A stretch of DNA of 64,000 nucleotides from Dyadobacter soli (GTDB taxonomy: Bacteria > Bacteroidota > Bacteroidia > Cytophagales > Spirosomataceae). The notes under the pieces are model-generated. The model had not been told where the DNA came from, ran no database searches, and worked only from the letters and a program-made list of their open reading frames with translations. Of the stretch, positions 49,839 through 59,182 are shown piece by piece; the stretch's first letter is position 1; each line of letters starts with the position of its first letter. The position numbers and the translations under genes are program-made. The DNA is taken from positions 1-64,000 of the forward strand of contig NZ_FNAN01000024.1 of NCBI RefSeq assembly GCF_900101885.1, in the 5' to 3' direction.

Positions 49839-51068
49839 TCACGTAACGGAAATTGGGCTTTCGGGCAGTTTCCGTTTTTTACCGGTTTTGGTCTTTTTCC
49901 CCCTGAACCACCAGACGATAAACCCGGTAACAGGTAGGCTGGCGCCAATCAGGCTCGCAAAAAATGCCAGAATACGTGTCGGAAGGCCATAAATCTGGCC
50001 CACGTGAATGTCAAAGTTCATCGCGTAGAGTTTTTCACCGGCCGACATTTCTTCAAACTTTCTCGATTCTTCGGAAGGTAGTTCCTTCAATGTATTCCTG
50101 TCAAAAAAACGGTTGAAGGTTCTGTAAATGGTGCCGTCCTCGGGATTGATCGCGATTTCGTAGGGATCGTTGGCTTCTTCGGGAAAGCTGATGTTGAGCC
50201 GGCCGAGCTCTCCGGGATGGTCGTTGCGGATGCGCTGCCAGAGAATGTCTGCCGGCTGGGAATACAATGCGCGGGTAATGGTGGTGTCGGAATGCGGATG
50301 GTGATCGGAATGGCCGTGCGAGGCGGTGGCTTTGCCGGTAAGCAGCCATTGGTAACCTTTGTCGAACCAGTCGAAACTGTACACAATGCCGGAGATGGTC
50401 AATGCGATGGCTACGAGGAAAGCATAGAAACCGAGCACATTATGCAGGTCGAGGTTGACGCGCTTCCAGTTGCCGTTCCATTTGATTTTAAAACTCTTGT
50501 CGCGCATCGATTTCGTCCACTTTTTGGGATACCACCAGATCAGCCCGGTAATGAGGGTTATCACGAAAATAATGCAGGAAGCGCCAACCACCGGGCTACC
50601 GATTTTCTGCGGCAGGAAAAAGAAACGATGGCCGCTCCGCACAAATATGAAGAATGCCTCGGCCGGCGATGGACCGGTTTTGTGGTAAAGTACTTTGCCG
50701 TCGTACGGGTTAACGTAAATGCTGTAAAACTTGCCTTCGCCCGGTTTGTAGTTCACAATTGCCGATTTTTTGGAAGTACCGTAAGTAATGCCGGTGAATT
50801 CGACAGGTTTACCCTCTTTAATCTGCGCGAATGCAGCTGCCTTTTCCATTAATGCCGAAGGTGGCAGAAATGGTTGGTTCTGTGCCTCCACGCGCTGGTA
50901 AGGCTCCGTAAAATACCAAACCTCGTACCGGAACACCCACAATGCGGCGGTGAGGCATACTACAAATACGACAATGCCCGAGGCGAGCCCCAGCCAGAGA
51001 TGCAGCCATTCATTAATGCGCCTGAACAGCGAACGCCTGGGCTTTTCGGATGATTTTCCTGTGATCAT
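49839..51068 (-). CDS. PepSY-associated TM domain protein (iron/siderophore reductase-like)
   Basis: The protein has 409 residues from the ATG at 51068; an upstream frame extension of 40 residues is rejected because it lacks the normal start RRINEWLHLWLGLASGIVVF. Four membrane spans (about residues 18-40, 145-165, 195-215, 360-380) frame two PepSY-like regions. The family is often encoded next to siderophore receptors and is thought to reduce ferric siderophores in the periplasm. A His-rich segment (HGHSDHHPHSD) near residue 255 may bind metal. It lies 43 bases after the TonB receptor gene. Confidence 0.85.
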   Translation of the reverse strand: MITGKSSEKPRRSLFRRINEWLHLWLGLASGIVVFVVCLTAALWVFRYEVWYFTEPYQRVEAQNQPFLPPSALMEKAAAFAQIKEGKPVEFTGITYGTSKKSAIVNYKPGEGKFYSIYVNPYDGKVLYHKTGPSPAEAFFIFVRSGHRFFFLPQKIGSPVVGASCIIFVITLITGLIWWYPKKWTKSMRDKSFKIKWNGNWKRVNLDLHNVLGFYAFLVAIALTISGIVYSFDWFDKGYQWLLTGKATASHGHSDHHPHSDTTITRALYSQPADILWQRIRNDHPGELGRLNISFPEEANDPYEIAINPEDGTIYRTFNRFFDRNTLKELPSEESRKFEEMSAGEKLYAMNFDIHVGQIYGLPTRILAFFASLIGASLPVTGFIVWWFRGKKTKTGKKRKLPESPISVT

Positions 51069-51111
51069 GGTGATGAAAATGAATCGGGGCGCAGCACGCG
51101 CCCCGAACGGG

Positions 51112-53475
51112 TCAGAATTTGATAGTAACCGAGCCGGCCAGCTGGCGGAGCGGCTGCGGCAGTCCCCAGTTGGAGTAGGTAACCTCATTGGCGAGGTTAT
51201 TGCCTTTGAGCGTCACACGCCATTTGGGCTGATCGTAGAAGAGCGAAGCATTAATGAGCGTGTAACCCGGAATAGTGATCAGGTTGGCCGCTTCGAAATA
51301 GCAGTCGGAAACATAGTTACCGCCGAGGCCGAGGCCGAAATTGCGCAGCGTTTTGCCGGTGAACTTGTAGCTGATCCACACGTTGGCATAGTCGGTAGGT
51401 ACCTGCGCCACGTAGTTGCCTTCGAATGCAGCGGCTTTGACGACCTTATTATCGTTTTTGGCATAACCTGCCACGATATTCATCCCCGCCACCGGGTTGG
51501 CCACCACTTCGAACTCATAGCCTTTGCTTTTCTGCTGGCCGTCCTGGATCGTAAAGCTGTCTTCCACGCGGGTCGCATTGTTGATCGAAATGTCGTAGTA
51601 GCTCACGGTACCGGTCAGTTTACGGTTGAATGCTTCCGCTTTCAAACCAAACTCCCACTGGTTGGCATTCAATGGCTTGAAAGTCGAGGTAGAGCCGTCG
51701 GGCTGAACGACCGGGGCCACATTCTGGAAGCCATTCATATAATTACCAAAAATCGAAAGCTGCTCGGGAGCGACCTGGTACACAAAACCGAATTTCGGCG
51801 AAACGGCGGTTTGCTTGTAGTCGTTGGCGCCTTTCACACCATTGGTAATGGTCGCATTGTTGACAAAGCGGTCGATCCGCACACTCAGCATTACAATCAG
51901 CCGCTCGGTGAGGTTGATCACATCGGAAGCATAAGCGCTGTAAGTGCTCAGGCGCGTCTGGTTGTTGGAATTGGTTTTGGTAGCAAGAATGGCATTCACC
52001 TTGTCGAGGTTAATACCCGGAATAGGCTTGTTGGTGCTCACCACATCATATGTACCCACATCGGTGAAGCGCAGCTGGCTCGTGAATGTGTACACATCCA
52101 GCCCTACGAGCAGGCGGTTGCGCAGGCGCCCGATGTTGAAGTTGCCGGTGAAGTTCTGTTGCGCATTAATAGAAGTGAAAATCCGTGGTCCGTAGTTGGA
52201 AATGTTGCGGTTAAAAGTCGTGTCGCTGATCCAGTTAGGGTAAATCTGGTTGCTATGCTCGATGCGGTTGTTGCCGATGGTAACGTTCGTTTGGGACGTC
52301 CATTTGGAATTAATAGTATACCTCGCGCCGAGGGCGTAGTTCAATGCGGTTAGATCGGCATCGATGTTTTCACCGCCCAGTGAAGTTTTGCTGCCGATGG
52401 GGATATCCTTGAAATTGGTATAGGAAGTTTTGTTCAGATTCTGATAATAGGCGACGGTCGAGCGGTTGGTCGCATTCAGTTCCGCGTCGAAGGTGAGCGT
52501 CAGGCGGTCATCGACTTTGTAAAGCAGGCTTGGTGTAGCGGTATAGCGGCGGTTATGGCCGAAAGTCTGCCAGGTACCTTCCGAATGCGCAGCCGCATTT
52601 ACGCGCAGAAGTAATGTCTTGCCGGCATTGAGCGGCGTGTTAACGTCGGCTGTGAACCGGCTGAGCTCGTAACTGCCTGCCGTGTATGAAACTTCTCCTT
52701 TGAATGTCTCGAAAGGCTTTTTGGTCACCTGGTTGATCAGCCCTCCAAAGCTCACCAGGCTCGAACCGAACAATGTACCTGACGGCCCTTTGATCACCTC
52801 GACGCGTTCCAGGTTAATCGGGTCCGACTGGTAAATCTGTACCGCCATGCCGTTCCGGACGGTGGTAGTGGCCGAAAACCCGCGAATAGTTGCGCCTGTG
52901 CCGCCCGCGGGGTTGTTTACCGGTGCCACGCCGGCCACATTGCGCAATGCATCCTTGAAATCAGTCACCACCTGCTCGCTGATCAGGTCTTTGTTGACCG
53001 CGCTGTAAACCTGTGGATTTTCCAGGTTTTTGAGTGGGAGGCGTGCCACGTAATCCGTTTCTTTGTCGGCAAAGCGATTGATATTCCCTTTTACCTGCAC
53101 TTCTTCCAATTGGTTGAAGTTCTCTTTCAGGCTCACGACCGGCGCGGTGATCGTCTCGTCGGGCAACACCTGGATAGCCACTTCAACGGCCGCATAACCG
53201 ACCAACTGCACGACGAGCGTCTGGGCCCCTTCGGCCACATTCCGGATCAGGTATTCTCCCTGCTCGCCCGTGAGCGCGCCTTTGGAAGAGCCTTTGATAG
53301 ATACATTCACGAAACCGGCCGGTTGGCCGTCGGAAGTCTGCACAAGCCCGCGCACATTACCACGGCCTTTGTCGGGATCAAGCGCGAATGCGCATTGAAA
53401 CGAAATTAGCCAAATAGCTGCCAGAAAAATCACACGTGGAAGGGCACTTACGTGGTGTGGGTAGTCTTTTTTCAT
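51112..53475 (-). CDS. TonB-dependent siderophore receptor
   Basis: The protein has 787 residues from the ATG at 53475, which begins a signal peptide (LPRVIFLAAIWLISFQCAFA). A longer frame to 53655 exists but extends past a strong promoter and is rejected. A carboxypeptidase-like sandwich (residues about 40-120, LVQTSDGQPAGFVNVSIKGS) precedes the plug (RVEVIKGPSGTLFGSSLVSF) and a 22-strand barrel ending in F. It lacks the STN signalling domain of the receptor at 37294. The following PepSY-membrane gene implies ferric siderophore uptake. Confidence 0.9.
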   Translation of the reverse strand: MKKDYPHHVSALPRVIFLAAIWLISFQCAFALDPDKGRGNVRGLVQTSDGQPAGFVNVSIKGSSKGALTGEQGEYLIRNVAEGAQTLVVQLVGYAAVEVAIQVLPDETITAPVVSLKENFNQLEEVQVKGNINRFADKETDYVARLPLKNLENPQVYSAVNKDLISEQVVTDFKDALRNVAGVAPVNNPAGGTGATIRGFSATTTVRNGMAVQIYQSDPINLERVEVIKGPSGTLFGSSLVSFGGLINQVTKKPFETFKGEVSYTAGSYELSRFTADVNTPLNAGKTLLLRVNAAAHSEGTWQTFGHNRRYTATPSLLYKVDDRLTLTFDAELNATNRSTVAYYQNLNKTSYTNFKDIPIGSKTSLGGENIDADLTALNYALGARYTINSKWTSQTNVTIGNNRIEHSNQIYPNWISDTTFNRNISNYGPRIFTSINAQQNFTGNFNIGRLRNRLLVGLDVYTFTSQLRFTDVGTYDVVSTNKPIPGINLDKVNAILATKTNSNNQTRLSTYSAYASDVINLTERLIVMLSVRIDRFVNNATITNGVKGANDYKQTAVSPKFGFVYQVAPEQLSIFGNYMNGFQNVAPVVQPDGSTSTFKPLNANQWEFGLKAEAFNRKLTGTVSYYDISINNATRVEDSFTIQDGQQKSKGYEFEVVANPVAGMNIVAGYAKNDNKVVKAAAFEGNYVAQVPTDYANVWISYKFTGKTLRNFGLGLGGNYVSDCYFEAANLITIPGYTLINASLFYDQPKWRVTLKGNNLANEVTYSNWGLPQPLRQLAGSVTIKF

Positions 53476-53504
53476 ATTATTTGTAAATATTCTAAATAAA
53501 AATA

Positions 53505-53535
53505 CAAACATAATGCAGCTTTCGGTCATCACCAA
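53505..53535 (-). promoter_or_regulatory. Promoter of the siderophore receptor gene
   Basis: On the minus strand TTG (53535-53533) and TATGTTTG (53512-53505) are 20 bases apart, a full match to the Bacteroidota consensus. Transcription would start near 53498, giving a leader of about 23 bases and fixing the start at 53475. Confidence 0.65.
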
Positions 53536-53669
53536 CGAAAGCTGGAAATTTTCAGGGTTGCGGGCTTTGGAAAAAAGGAGGGGAGCCGTATGAAAAATCC
53601 GTGCTGCGGGAATAGTCTGTTGCAATGCTTTGCAAGTATCCTTGTCACATACCAAAACTAACTAACACC

Positions 53670-53864
53670 ATGTCATTCTCCCGGGCTGAAATATTGATTA
53701 ACAAGCTAATCAGCAATAAGATATCCGAGGACGAACTGGCGGAGGTGCTCGCGGGAATTTCCGATGACGAAAGGGGTAAAATGTACTCCGACGCCCTCGA
53801 AATCTATTTCAACCGCCTGTTGAAGGAAAGCCGGCCAAACGGGGAAGCCGGGCCGAAGGATTGA
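53670..53864 (+). CDS. Small hypothetical protein
   Basis: A 64-residue protein, ATG at 53670 following an unlikely in-frame extension. It is helical and charged (MSFSRAEILINKLISNKISE, EVLAGISDDERGKMYSDALE). The shape weakly recalls the sigma-binding N-terminus of FecR proteins (a short helix, ISEDELAEVLAGI), but there is no membrane span or FecR domain. It lies alone between a divergent siderophore receptor gene and the SusC gene. Coding support is moderate: normal codon use and a plausible start. Confidence 0.5.
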   Translation: MSFSRAEILINKLISNKISEDELAEVLAGISDDERGKMYSDALEIYFNRLLKESRPNGEAGPKD

Positions 53865-54013
53865 TGGCACCGGGGTGATCCGCCACTCACCTGATACCAT
53901 GTTATTTAATACCGCTGACACGGATTATATAAGTCTGTCGTGTTCAATTTTTTAACATAAAACTCTAATTACCAGTATCATGTACAGTGCCCATCACCTT
54001 AAATACAAAAACT

Positions 54014-57000
54014 ATGGATCCAAATTTTACTGCTAGCCTGCGAAGGTTGCTTTTATGCACTTTTGTGGCTGTTTTTCTCGTGAGTCCGGCATTTGCGGGG
54101 AAAAATCTGGATAGGACAATCAAAGGAAAGGTTACATCCAAAATCGACGGCGCGGCGCTTCCCGGCGTCAGCATTATCGTGAAAGGCAGCCAGGTAGGTA
54201 CCTCTTCCGACGCCTCAGGCAACTATTCCATCAACGTCAACGAAGCTTCCAAGCCGGTTCTGGTTTTTTCCTACATCGGGCACGAAACCCAGGAGGTTAC
54301 CGTCGGAAGCCAGTCGGTAATCGATGTGGTGCTGGTCGAGGGTGTCGAAACGCTTAACGAAACCGTAGTGACGGCGTTGGGCCTGTCGCGCGAAAAGCGC
54401 TCGCTGGGATATTCCGTTGCTGAAGTCAGTGGGAAGGATATCAGTCGCGTAGCGCAGGAAAACGTGCTGAACTCGCTTTCCGGAAGAGTGCCGGGGGTTA
54501 CCATCAGTTCCACAGGCGGCGCAGGTTCGTCGGTGAGCATGATCATTCGCGGCGCAACCTCCCTCAGCAGCGACAACCAGCCGCTTTTCGTGGTAGATGG
54601 CGTGCCCATTGCCAACACGCTGAACAACGTGAGCCAGATCGGTAACGACAACCGCGTCGATTACGGTAATGCAATTTCAAGCCTTAACCCCGATGACATC
54701 GAGAATGTTTCGATTTTGAAAGGACCTAACGCGGCGGCACTTTACGGCTCGCGCGCAGGCCGCGGGGTCGTGTTGATTACCACTAAAAGCGGTGCCAAGT
54801 CGAAAAAAATGACGGTTTCTATCAACTCCAACACCGTTTTTGAGAAACCCTACAAATACCTGAACATGCACAGCAAGTTTGCGACAGGTATCCTTCCTTT
54901 TACACCGGACAACAATCCGTATCCGGGCGGCGTGCTGATGATTGACGAGGGTTCCGCCGGCGGTGTCGGCCCCGAGCTCGACAAAGGTTATAAAGCCATT
55001 CAATGGAACAGCCCCAAAGACGACAAGGGAAACCCTATCCCGACGGACCTCGTTTCGCACCCCGATAATGTGAAGAACTTCGTGCGAACCGGTATCACGA
55101 CCACCAACGGCGTAGCGATTTCGAACAGCAATGACCTCGTAAGTTACCGTCTTTCATATTCGAATATGACCAACCGAGGCATCATTCCTAATTCGGATTT
55201 GTTTCGCAATTCGTTGAATATCAACTCGTCCGTTAAGCTCTCCAAGAAGCTGACATTGAGCACGAATGTCGATATCAGCCGTAACAACTCCAACAATCGT
55301 CCCGCAACCAACCGGGGAACAAACCCGCTGCAATGGGCATACGCCGTTTCTCCGCACATCGATATCCGCGATTTGCGCAATTATTGGGTGCCCGGTCAGG
55401 AAGGTTTGCAGCAGCTCTCGCAAGGCCCCGGCGACTATAACAACCCCTGGTTCCTGGCCTATGAGGTCAACAACAGCTTCGTCCGCGACCGTGTTTTCGG
55501 TAACCTGAAGGCCGACTGGCAGATCACCCCGCATTTGAGCCTGATGGGCCGCTATGCGCTCGATACGTACCGTGAGCAACGCGAGACCAAAATCGGTAAC
55601 AGCTATACCAACGACAGCCGCGGAGGTTACGGGTTGATCAACCTCACGCGGTTCGAGCGCAACGCCGATTTCTTGCTCAGCTACAAACGCGATGTCAGCC
55701 ATTTCAGCTTCTCGGTGTCCGGCGGTGGAAATACCCGCTACCAGAAGAATATGGATGTGAACAATGCGAGCGGAAACGGTACGGGGCTAGTGATTCCGGG
55801 ACTTTACACGTTGTCGAACATCGCGCCGGCCAATATCCGGTATTCCAGCTACTTGTCCGAAAGGGCGGTTTTCAGCGTCTACGGATTGGCTAACATTGGT
55901 TTCAAAGACATGATCTACCTGGATTTGACAGCCCGCAACGACTGGTCGAGCACGCTGCCGAAAGCCAACCGGTCGTACTTCTATCCGTCGGCTTCATTGA
56001 GTGTGTTGCTGAACGAAATGATCCCGATGCCGAATCAGGTAAGCTTGTTCAAGCTGAGAGGAAGCTGGGCGCAGGTGGGTAACGATACCCAGCCGTACAA
56101 TTTGCTGGCGACATTGGGTAACTCAGGCGCCTGGGATGGTATCACCCGCCTGTCGAAATCGGGTTCGATATTGCTTCCCGACCTCAAACCGGAGATCGCG
56201 ACATCGTACGAGTATGGGCTCGACCTGAATCTTTATCACAACCGCGTGCGGATGACTGCCACTTACTACCAGGTGGAAAACCGCAACCAGATCATTCCTA
56301 CCAAGCTTCCAGGATCGAGCGGTTTTACTTCGAAAAACATCAATGCAGGCTTGCTCGTCAGCAAGGGACTTGAATTAACCCTGGGCGGAACGCCGATCGA
56401 CAAGAATGGCTGGCGCTGGGATATCAATGCGAACTGGTCGAGAAACCGGACCACGATCAAGTCGCTTTCGGATGGTCTTGAATTCTACACACTCTGGACC
56501 GATGCAAAAGGCGGAGCCTGGACTTACGTAGGTGACAAGATCGGCGATATTTACGATAACGAGCTCGTAACCGTCACGGACAAAAGCTCGCCTTACTATG
56601 GATATCCTATTCTGGATGAAAACGGTTCGTGGCAGTCGATTGCGGCTTCCAAAACCCGCAACAAGATCGGTAACTTCAATCCGGACTTCCTGATGGGCTT
56701 GCAAACATCGCTGTCATACAAAGGTTTCAGCCTGAATATGTCGTTCGACTGGCGCCAGGGCGGTGATTTCGTGTCACAGACTTACCGTTACGGCGAATCC
56801 GATCTTAAATCGCAGCGCTTTCTGGATAACCTCATCAACCCGAATGGCATGACCGGCGATCAGCTGCGCAACTACCTGGTAAACAACAATAAAGTGGCGG
56901 TTACCGGAAACCAGTTCAATATCGTAGGCGGTCCTACCAAAGAATATGGAGGCTTCCCGTTTGAATACGGCGGCAATACTTATGATTACGCGGTGTTCAA

Positions 57001-57406
57001 CCCGGGTGTGATCGCGACTTACGGAGAAAACGGCGAGATTACCGGCTATACCGAAAACCTCGGCGGCGCGGGTACCAAGTACATTCCTTATGGCGACAAC
57101 TATCCGTGGGACTTCACCCGTGCGGCTACATTCGATGCTTCTTTCATCAAGCTGCGCGAAATATCGCTGGGTTATGACCTTCCGGCCACATTCGTGAAAC
57201 GCCTTGGCCTGCAAAATGCCAATGTCGCGGTTTACAGCCGTAATATCATTCTTTGGACCAAAGCGAAAATCGGTATCGATCCGGAGCAGGCATTCCAGCA
57301 GGAGTCGGGTGCGCAGGCGGGTACGCAGTTCAAGCAGGGTATCGAGCGCTACAACGTGACCCCCTGGGTGATTCCGGTTGGTTTCAAGCTTGGTTTAACT
57401 TTCTGA
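54014..57406 (+). CDS. SusC/RagA-family TonB-dependent transporter
   Basis: The protein has 1130 residues from the ATG at 54014; a GTG 27 bases earlier is less likely because the ATG leads into the signal LRRLLLCTFVAVFLVSPAFA. The order is a CarboxypepD_reg-like sandwich (residues about 34-115, GKVTSKIDGAALPGVSIIVK), the SusC plug (LNSLSGRVPGVTISSTGGAG, LFVVDGVPIAN) and a barrel ending KLGLTF. With the SusD-like lipoprotein downstream it forms an outer-membrane uptake pair for large ligands. The enzymes that follow suggest a phosphoester or lipid-derived ligand rather than a glycan. Confidence 0.93.
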   Translation: MDPNFTASLRRLLLCTFVAVFLVSPAFAGKNLDRTIKGKVTSKIDGAALPGVSIIVKGSQVGTSSDASGNYSINVNEASKPVLVFSYIGHETQEVTVGSQSVIDVVLVEGVETLNETVVTALGLSREKRSLGYSVAEVSGKDISRVAQENVLNSLSGRVPGVTISSTGGAGSSVSMIIRGATSLSSDNQPLFVVDGVPIANTLNNVSQIGNDNRVDYGNAISSLNPDDIENVSILKGPNAAALYGSRAGRGVVLITTKSGAKSKKMTVSINSNTVFEKPYKYLNMHSKFATGILPFTPDNNPYPGGVLMIDEGSAGGVGPELDKGYKAIQWNSPKDDKGNPIPTDLVSHPDNVKNFVRTGITTTNGVAISNSNDLVSYRLSYSNMTNRGIIPNSDLFRNSLNINSSVKLSKKLTLSTNVDISRNNSNNRPATNRGTNPLQWAYAVSPHIDIRDLRNYWVPGQEGLQQLSQGPGDYNNPWFLAYEVNNSFVRDRVFGNLKADWQITPHLSLMGRYALDTYREQRETKIGNSYTNDSRGGYGLINLTRFERNADFLLSYKRDVSHFSFSVSGGGNTRYQKNMDVNNASGNGTGLVIPGLYTLSNIAPANIRYSSYLSERAVFSVYGLANIGFKDMIYLDLTARNDWSSTLPKANRSYFYPSASLSVLLNEMIPMPNQVSLFKLRGSWAQVGNDTQPYNLLATLGNSGAWDGITRLSKSGSILLPDLKPEIATSYEYGLDLNLYHNRVRMTATYYQVENRNQIIPTKLPGSSGFTSKNINAGLLVSKGLELTLGGTPIDKNGWRWDINANWSRNRTTIKSLSDGLEFYTLWTDAKGGAWTYVGDKIGDIYDNELVTVTDKSSPYYGYPILDENGSWQSIAASKTRNKIGNFNPDFLMGLQTSLSYKGFSLNMSFDWRQGGDFVSQTYRYGESDLKSQRFLDNLINPNGMTGDQLRNYLVNNNKVAVTGNQFNIVGGPTKEYGGFPFEYGGNTYDYAVFNPGVIATYGENGEITGYTENLGGAGTKYIPYGDNYPWDFTRAATFDASFIKLREISLGYDLPATFVKRLGLQNANVAVYSRNIILWTKAKIGIDPEQAFQQESGAQAGTQFKQGIERYNVTPWVIPVGFKLGLTF

Positions 57407-57443
57407 TATAGCATCATATAGTCTATTTAATATAAATAAACTC

Positions 57444-59087
57444 ATGAAAAAACTTCATAACAAGTTCGTCATCATACCGCTGCTGCTGGCATGCATGGTC
57501 TTTTCGTGTAAAGACCTGACGGAGCTCAATGAAAACCCGAACGGCGTTGCGCCGGAGTCGGTGAATCCGAACCTCGTGCTACCGACCGTGCTGACCGAGG
57601 CCGCGAAACTGTATGTCAACCTGGGCTATCAGGACATTGCCGGCGTGGTGCAGCATACGCAGAAAGATGCCTGGTCGAGCGGGCATAACGACTACGACTG
57701 GGGCGGCGATCAGAGCTGGAATGCCTATTACGACGTGCTCCGCAACAACGATCTCGTGTATCAACGGGCGATCCAGACGAATTTCGAATTTCACCAGGGA
57801 GTATCGCTGGTCATGAAATCGTTCATGTTCGGCCTCATCACCGATCTCTGGGGCGACGCGCCGTATACGAATGCATTGAAAGGCGAGGCTGGTGCGACGA
57901 CCGACATTCTGCCAACATTCGACAGCCAGGATGTGATTTACGAAGGTATTATTGCCGATCTTGAAAAGGCCAACACCCTGCTCTCCAAACCGAAAGCCGA
58001 CTACCAGGGTATCGTCGACAATGTGGACGTGTACTACGGCGGCGATCCGGCCAAATGGCGCAAAATGGCCAATTCGCTTTTGCTGCGTTACTATATGCGC
58101 ATTTCAGCCAAGAAACCCGACGTGGCCAAGGCAGGTATCGAGAAAATCGTGGCCAATGCTGCCAACTATCCTATTATTACTTCCAATGCGGACGACGCCA
58201 CCATGGGCTTCCCGGGTAACAGCGAAGCGGATTCGTGGCCGGCCAATACCGTGATCGATGCCAGCGGCAGCAACTACCGCCGCATTAAAATGTGCGCCAC
58301 ATTCGTGGATAGATTGCAGACCTTGAAAGATCCGCGCCTCGGAATCTGGGCCAATAAAGTGGAAGTCCCGCTCGTAGTTGACCCTACCCAGCCGGCCGGA
58401 ACCGATAAGATCGTGGACGGAAAGCGCATTCTTTCGCCGGATAAGGTCAAAAATACGCAAGTGGACACCGATCCGGAATACGTTGGCTTACCACCAAGCT
58501 TTTCGGCATTGCCGTCGGCCTACAACCTGAACCCGACACCGGGGCAGACGTCGTTTAACCCGCACGTATCATTCCTGAACAACATTTACAAAGCGGCAAA
58601 AGGCCCGTTGCTCCGCGCAAGGCTGATTTCGGCTGCGGAAGTGAACTTCATCCTCGCGGAGGCCGCACTGAAAGGCTGGGCTGCGGGTGTTGCGAAAGAC
58701 CGTTACGAGGCCGGGGTGAAGGCGTCGATGGAAACGTGGACGGTGGGCGACAAATATGCGGCTTACATTGCTACGCCCGGCGTGGCTTTCGATAATACAT
58801 TGAAACAGGTGGTTGAGCAGAAATGGATCGCAAGCTGGACAGCCGCCACCGAGGCGTGGTTTGATTTCCGTCGTACGGGTCTGCCTGCATTGAAAGCCGG
58901 TCCTGCGGCTAAGCGGGAAGTGCTTCCCGTGCGGTTCTATTACATGCAGGATGAACTGCGCATTAACAAAACGAATGCGGAGGCCGCAGTGAGTAAGCTG
59001 GAATTAACGAGCTTCTCACAGGCCGACAACGGTAACAGCGCGTGGTCGAAACAATGGCTTTTGCAAGGAACCGGCAAGCCGTGGTAG
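57444..59087 (+). CDS. SusD/RagB-family nutrient-binding lipoprotein
   Basis: A 547-residue protein with a lipoprotein signal (LLLACMVFSCKDLTELNENP, cysteine near residue 22). The helical SusD-like fold is evident from YQDIAGVVQHTQKDAWSSGH near residue 62, ITDLWGDAPYTNALKGE near 134, AAEVNFILAEAALKGW near 396 and the C-terminal WFDFRRTGLPALKAG. It belongs to the SusD-like group without long starch-binding loops. It caps the SusC barrel on the cell surface. It starts 37 bases after susC and ends before a terminator-like hairpin. Confidence 0.92.
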   Translation: MKKLHNKFVIIPLLLACMVFSCKDLTELNENPNGVAPESVNPNLVLPTVLTEAAKLYVNLGYQDIAGVVQHTQKDAWSSGHNDYDWGGDQSWNAYYDVLRNNDLVYQRAIQTNFEFHQGVSLVMKSFMFGLITDLWGDAPYTNALKGEAGATTDILPTFDSQDVIYEGIIADLEKANTLLSKPKADYQGIVDNVDVYYGGDPAKWRKMANSLLLRYYMRISAKKPDVAKAGIEKIVANAANYPIITSNADDATMGFPGNSEADSWPANTVIDASGSNYRRIKMCATFVDRLQTLKDPRLGIWANKVEVPLVVDPTQPAGTDKIVDGKRILSPDKVKNTQVDTDPEYVGLPPSFSALPSAYNLNPTPGQTSFNPHVSFLNNIYKAAKGPLLRARLISAAEVNFILAEAALKGWAAGVAKDRYEAGVKASMETWTVGDKYAAYIATPGVAFDNTLKQVVEQKWIASWTAATEAWFDFRRTGLPALKAGPAAKREVLPVRFYYMQDELRINKTNAEAAVSKLELTSFSQADNGNSAWSKQWLLQGTGKPW

Positions 59088-59114
59088 TCATATTTGTTTT
59101 AAGGTGAGTATTTA

Positions 59115-59160
59115 AAACCGGGACTGTCGGGATCATTCCACAGTTCCGGTTTAGTTTTTA
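59115..59160 (+). terminator. Hairpin between SusD and ceramidase-like genes
   Basis: AAACCGGGACTGT (59115-59127) pairs with ACAGTTCCGGTTT (59140-59152) with one mismatch pair (G-U), followed by AGTTTTTA. It may end most SusCD transcripts while letting some read through to the enzyme genes. Confidence 0.65.
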
Positions 59161-59182
59161 AAAAGGTAAACCCATTCAAAAA

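Noticed and set aside
51069..51188. Forty-residue N-terminal extension of the PepSY membrane protein
   Set aside because: The extension overlaps the end of the receptor gene, is Arg/Ser/Pro-rich like an off-frame translation, and the family start follows the ATG at 51068.
50950..52353. Open frame of about 467 codons opposite the siderophore receptor gene
   Set aside because: The receptor on the other strand has a full domain order, signal peptide and promoter; this frame has none of these.
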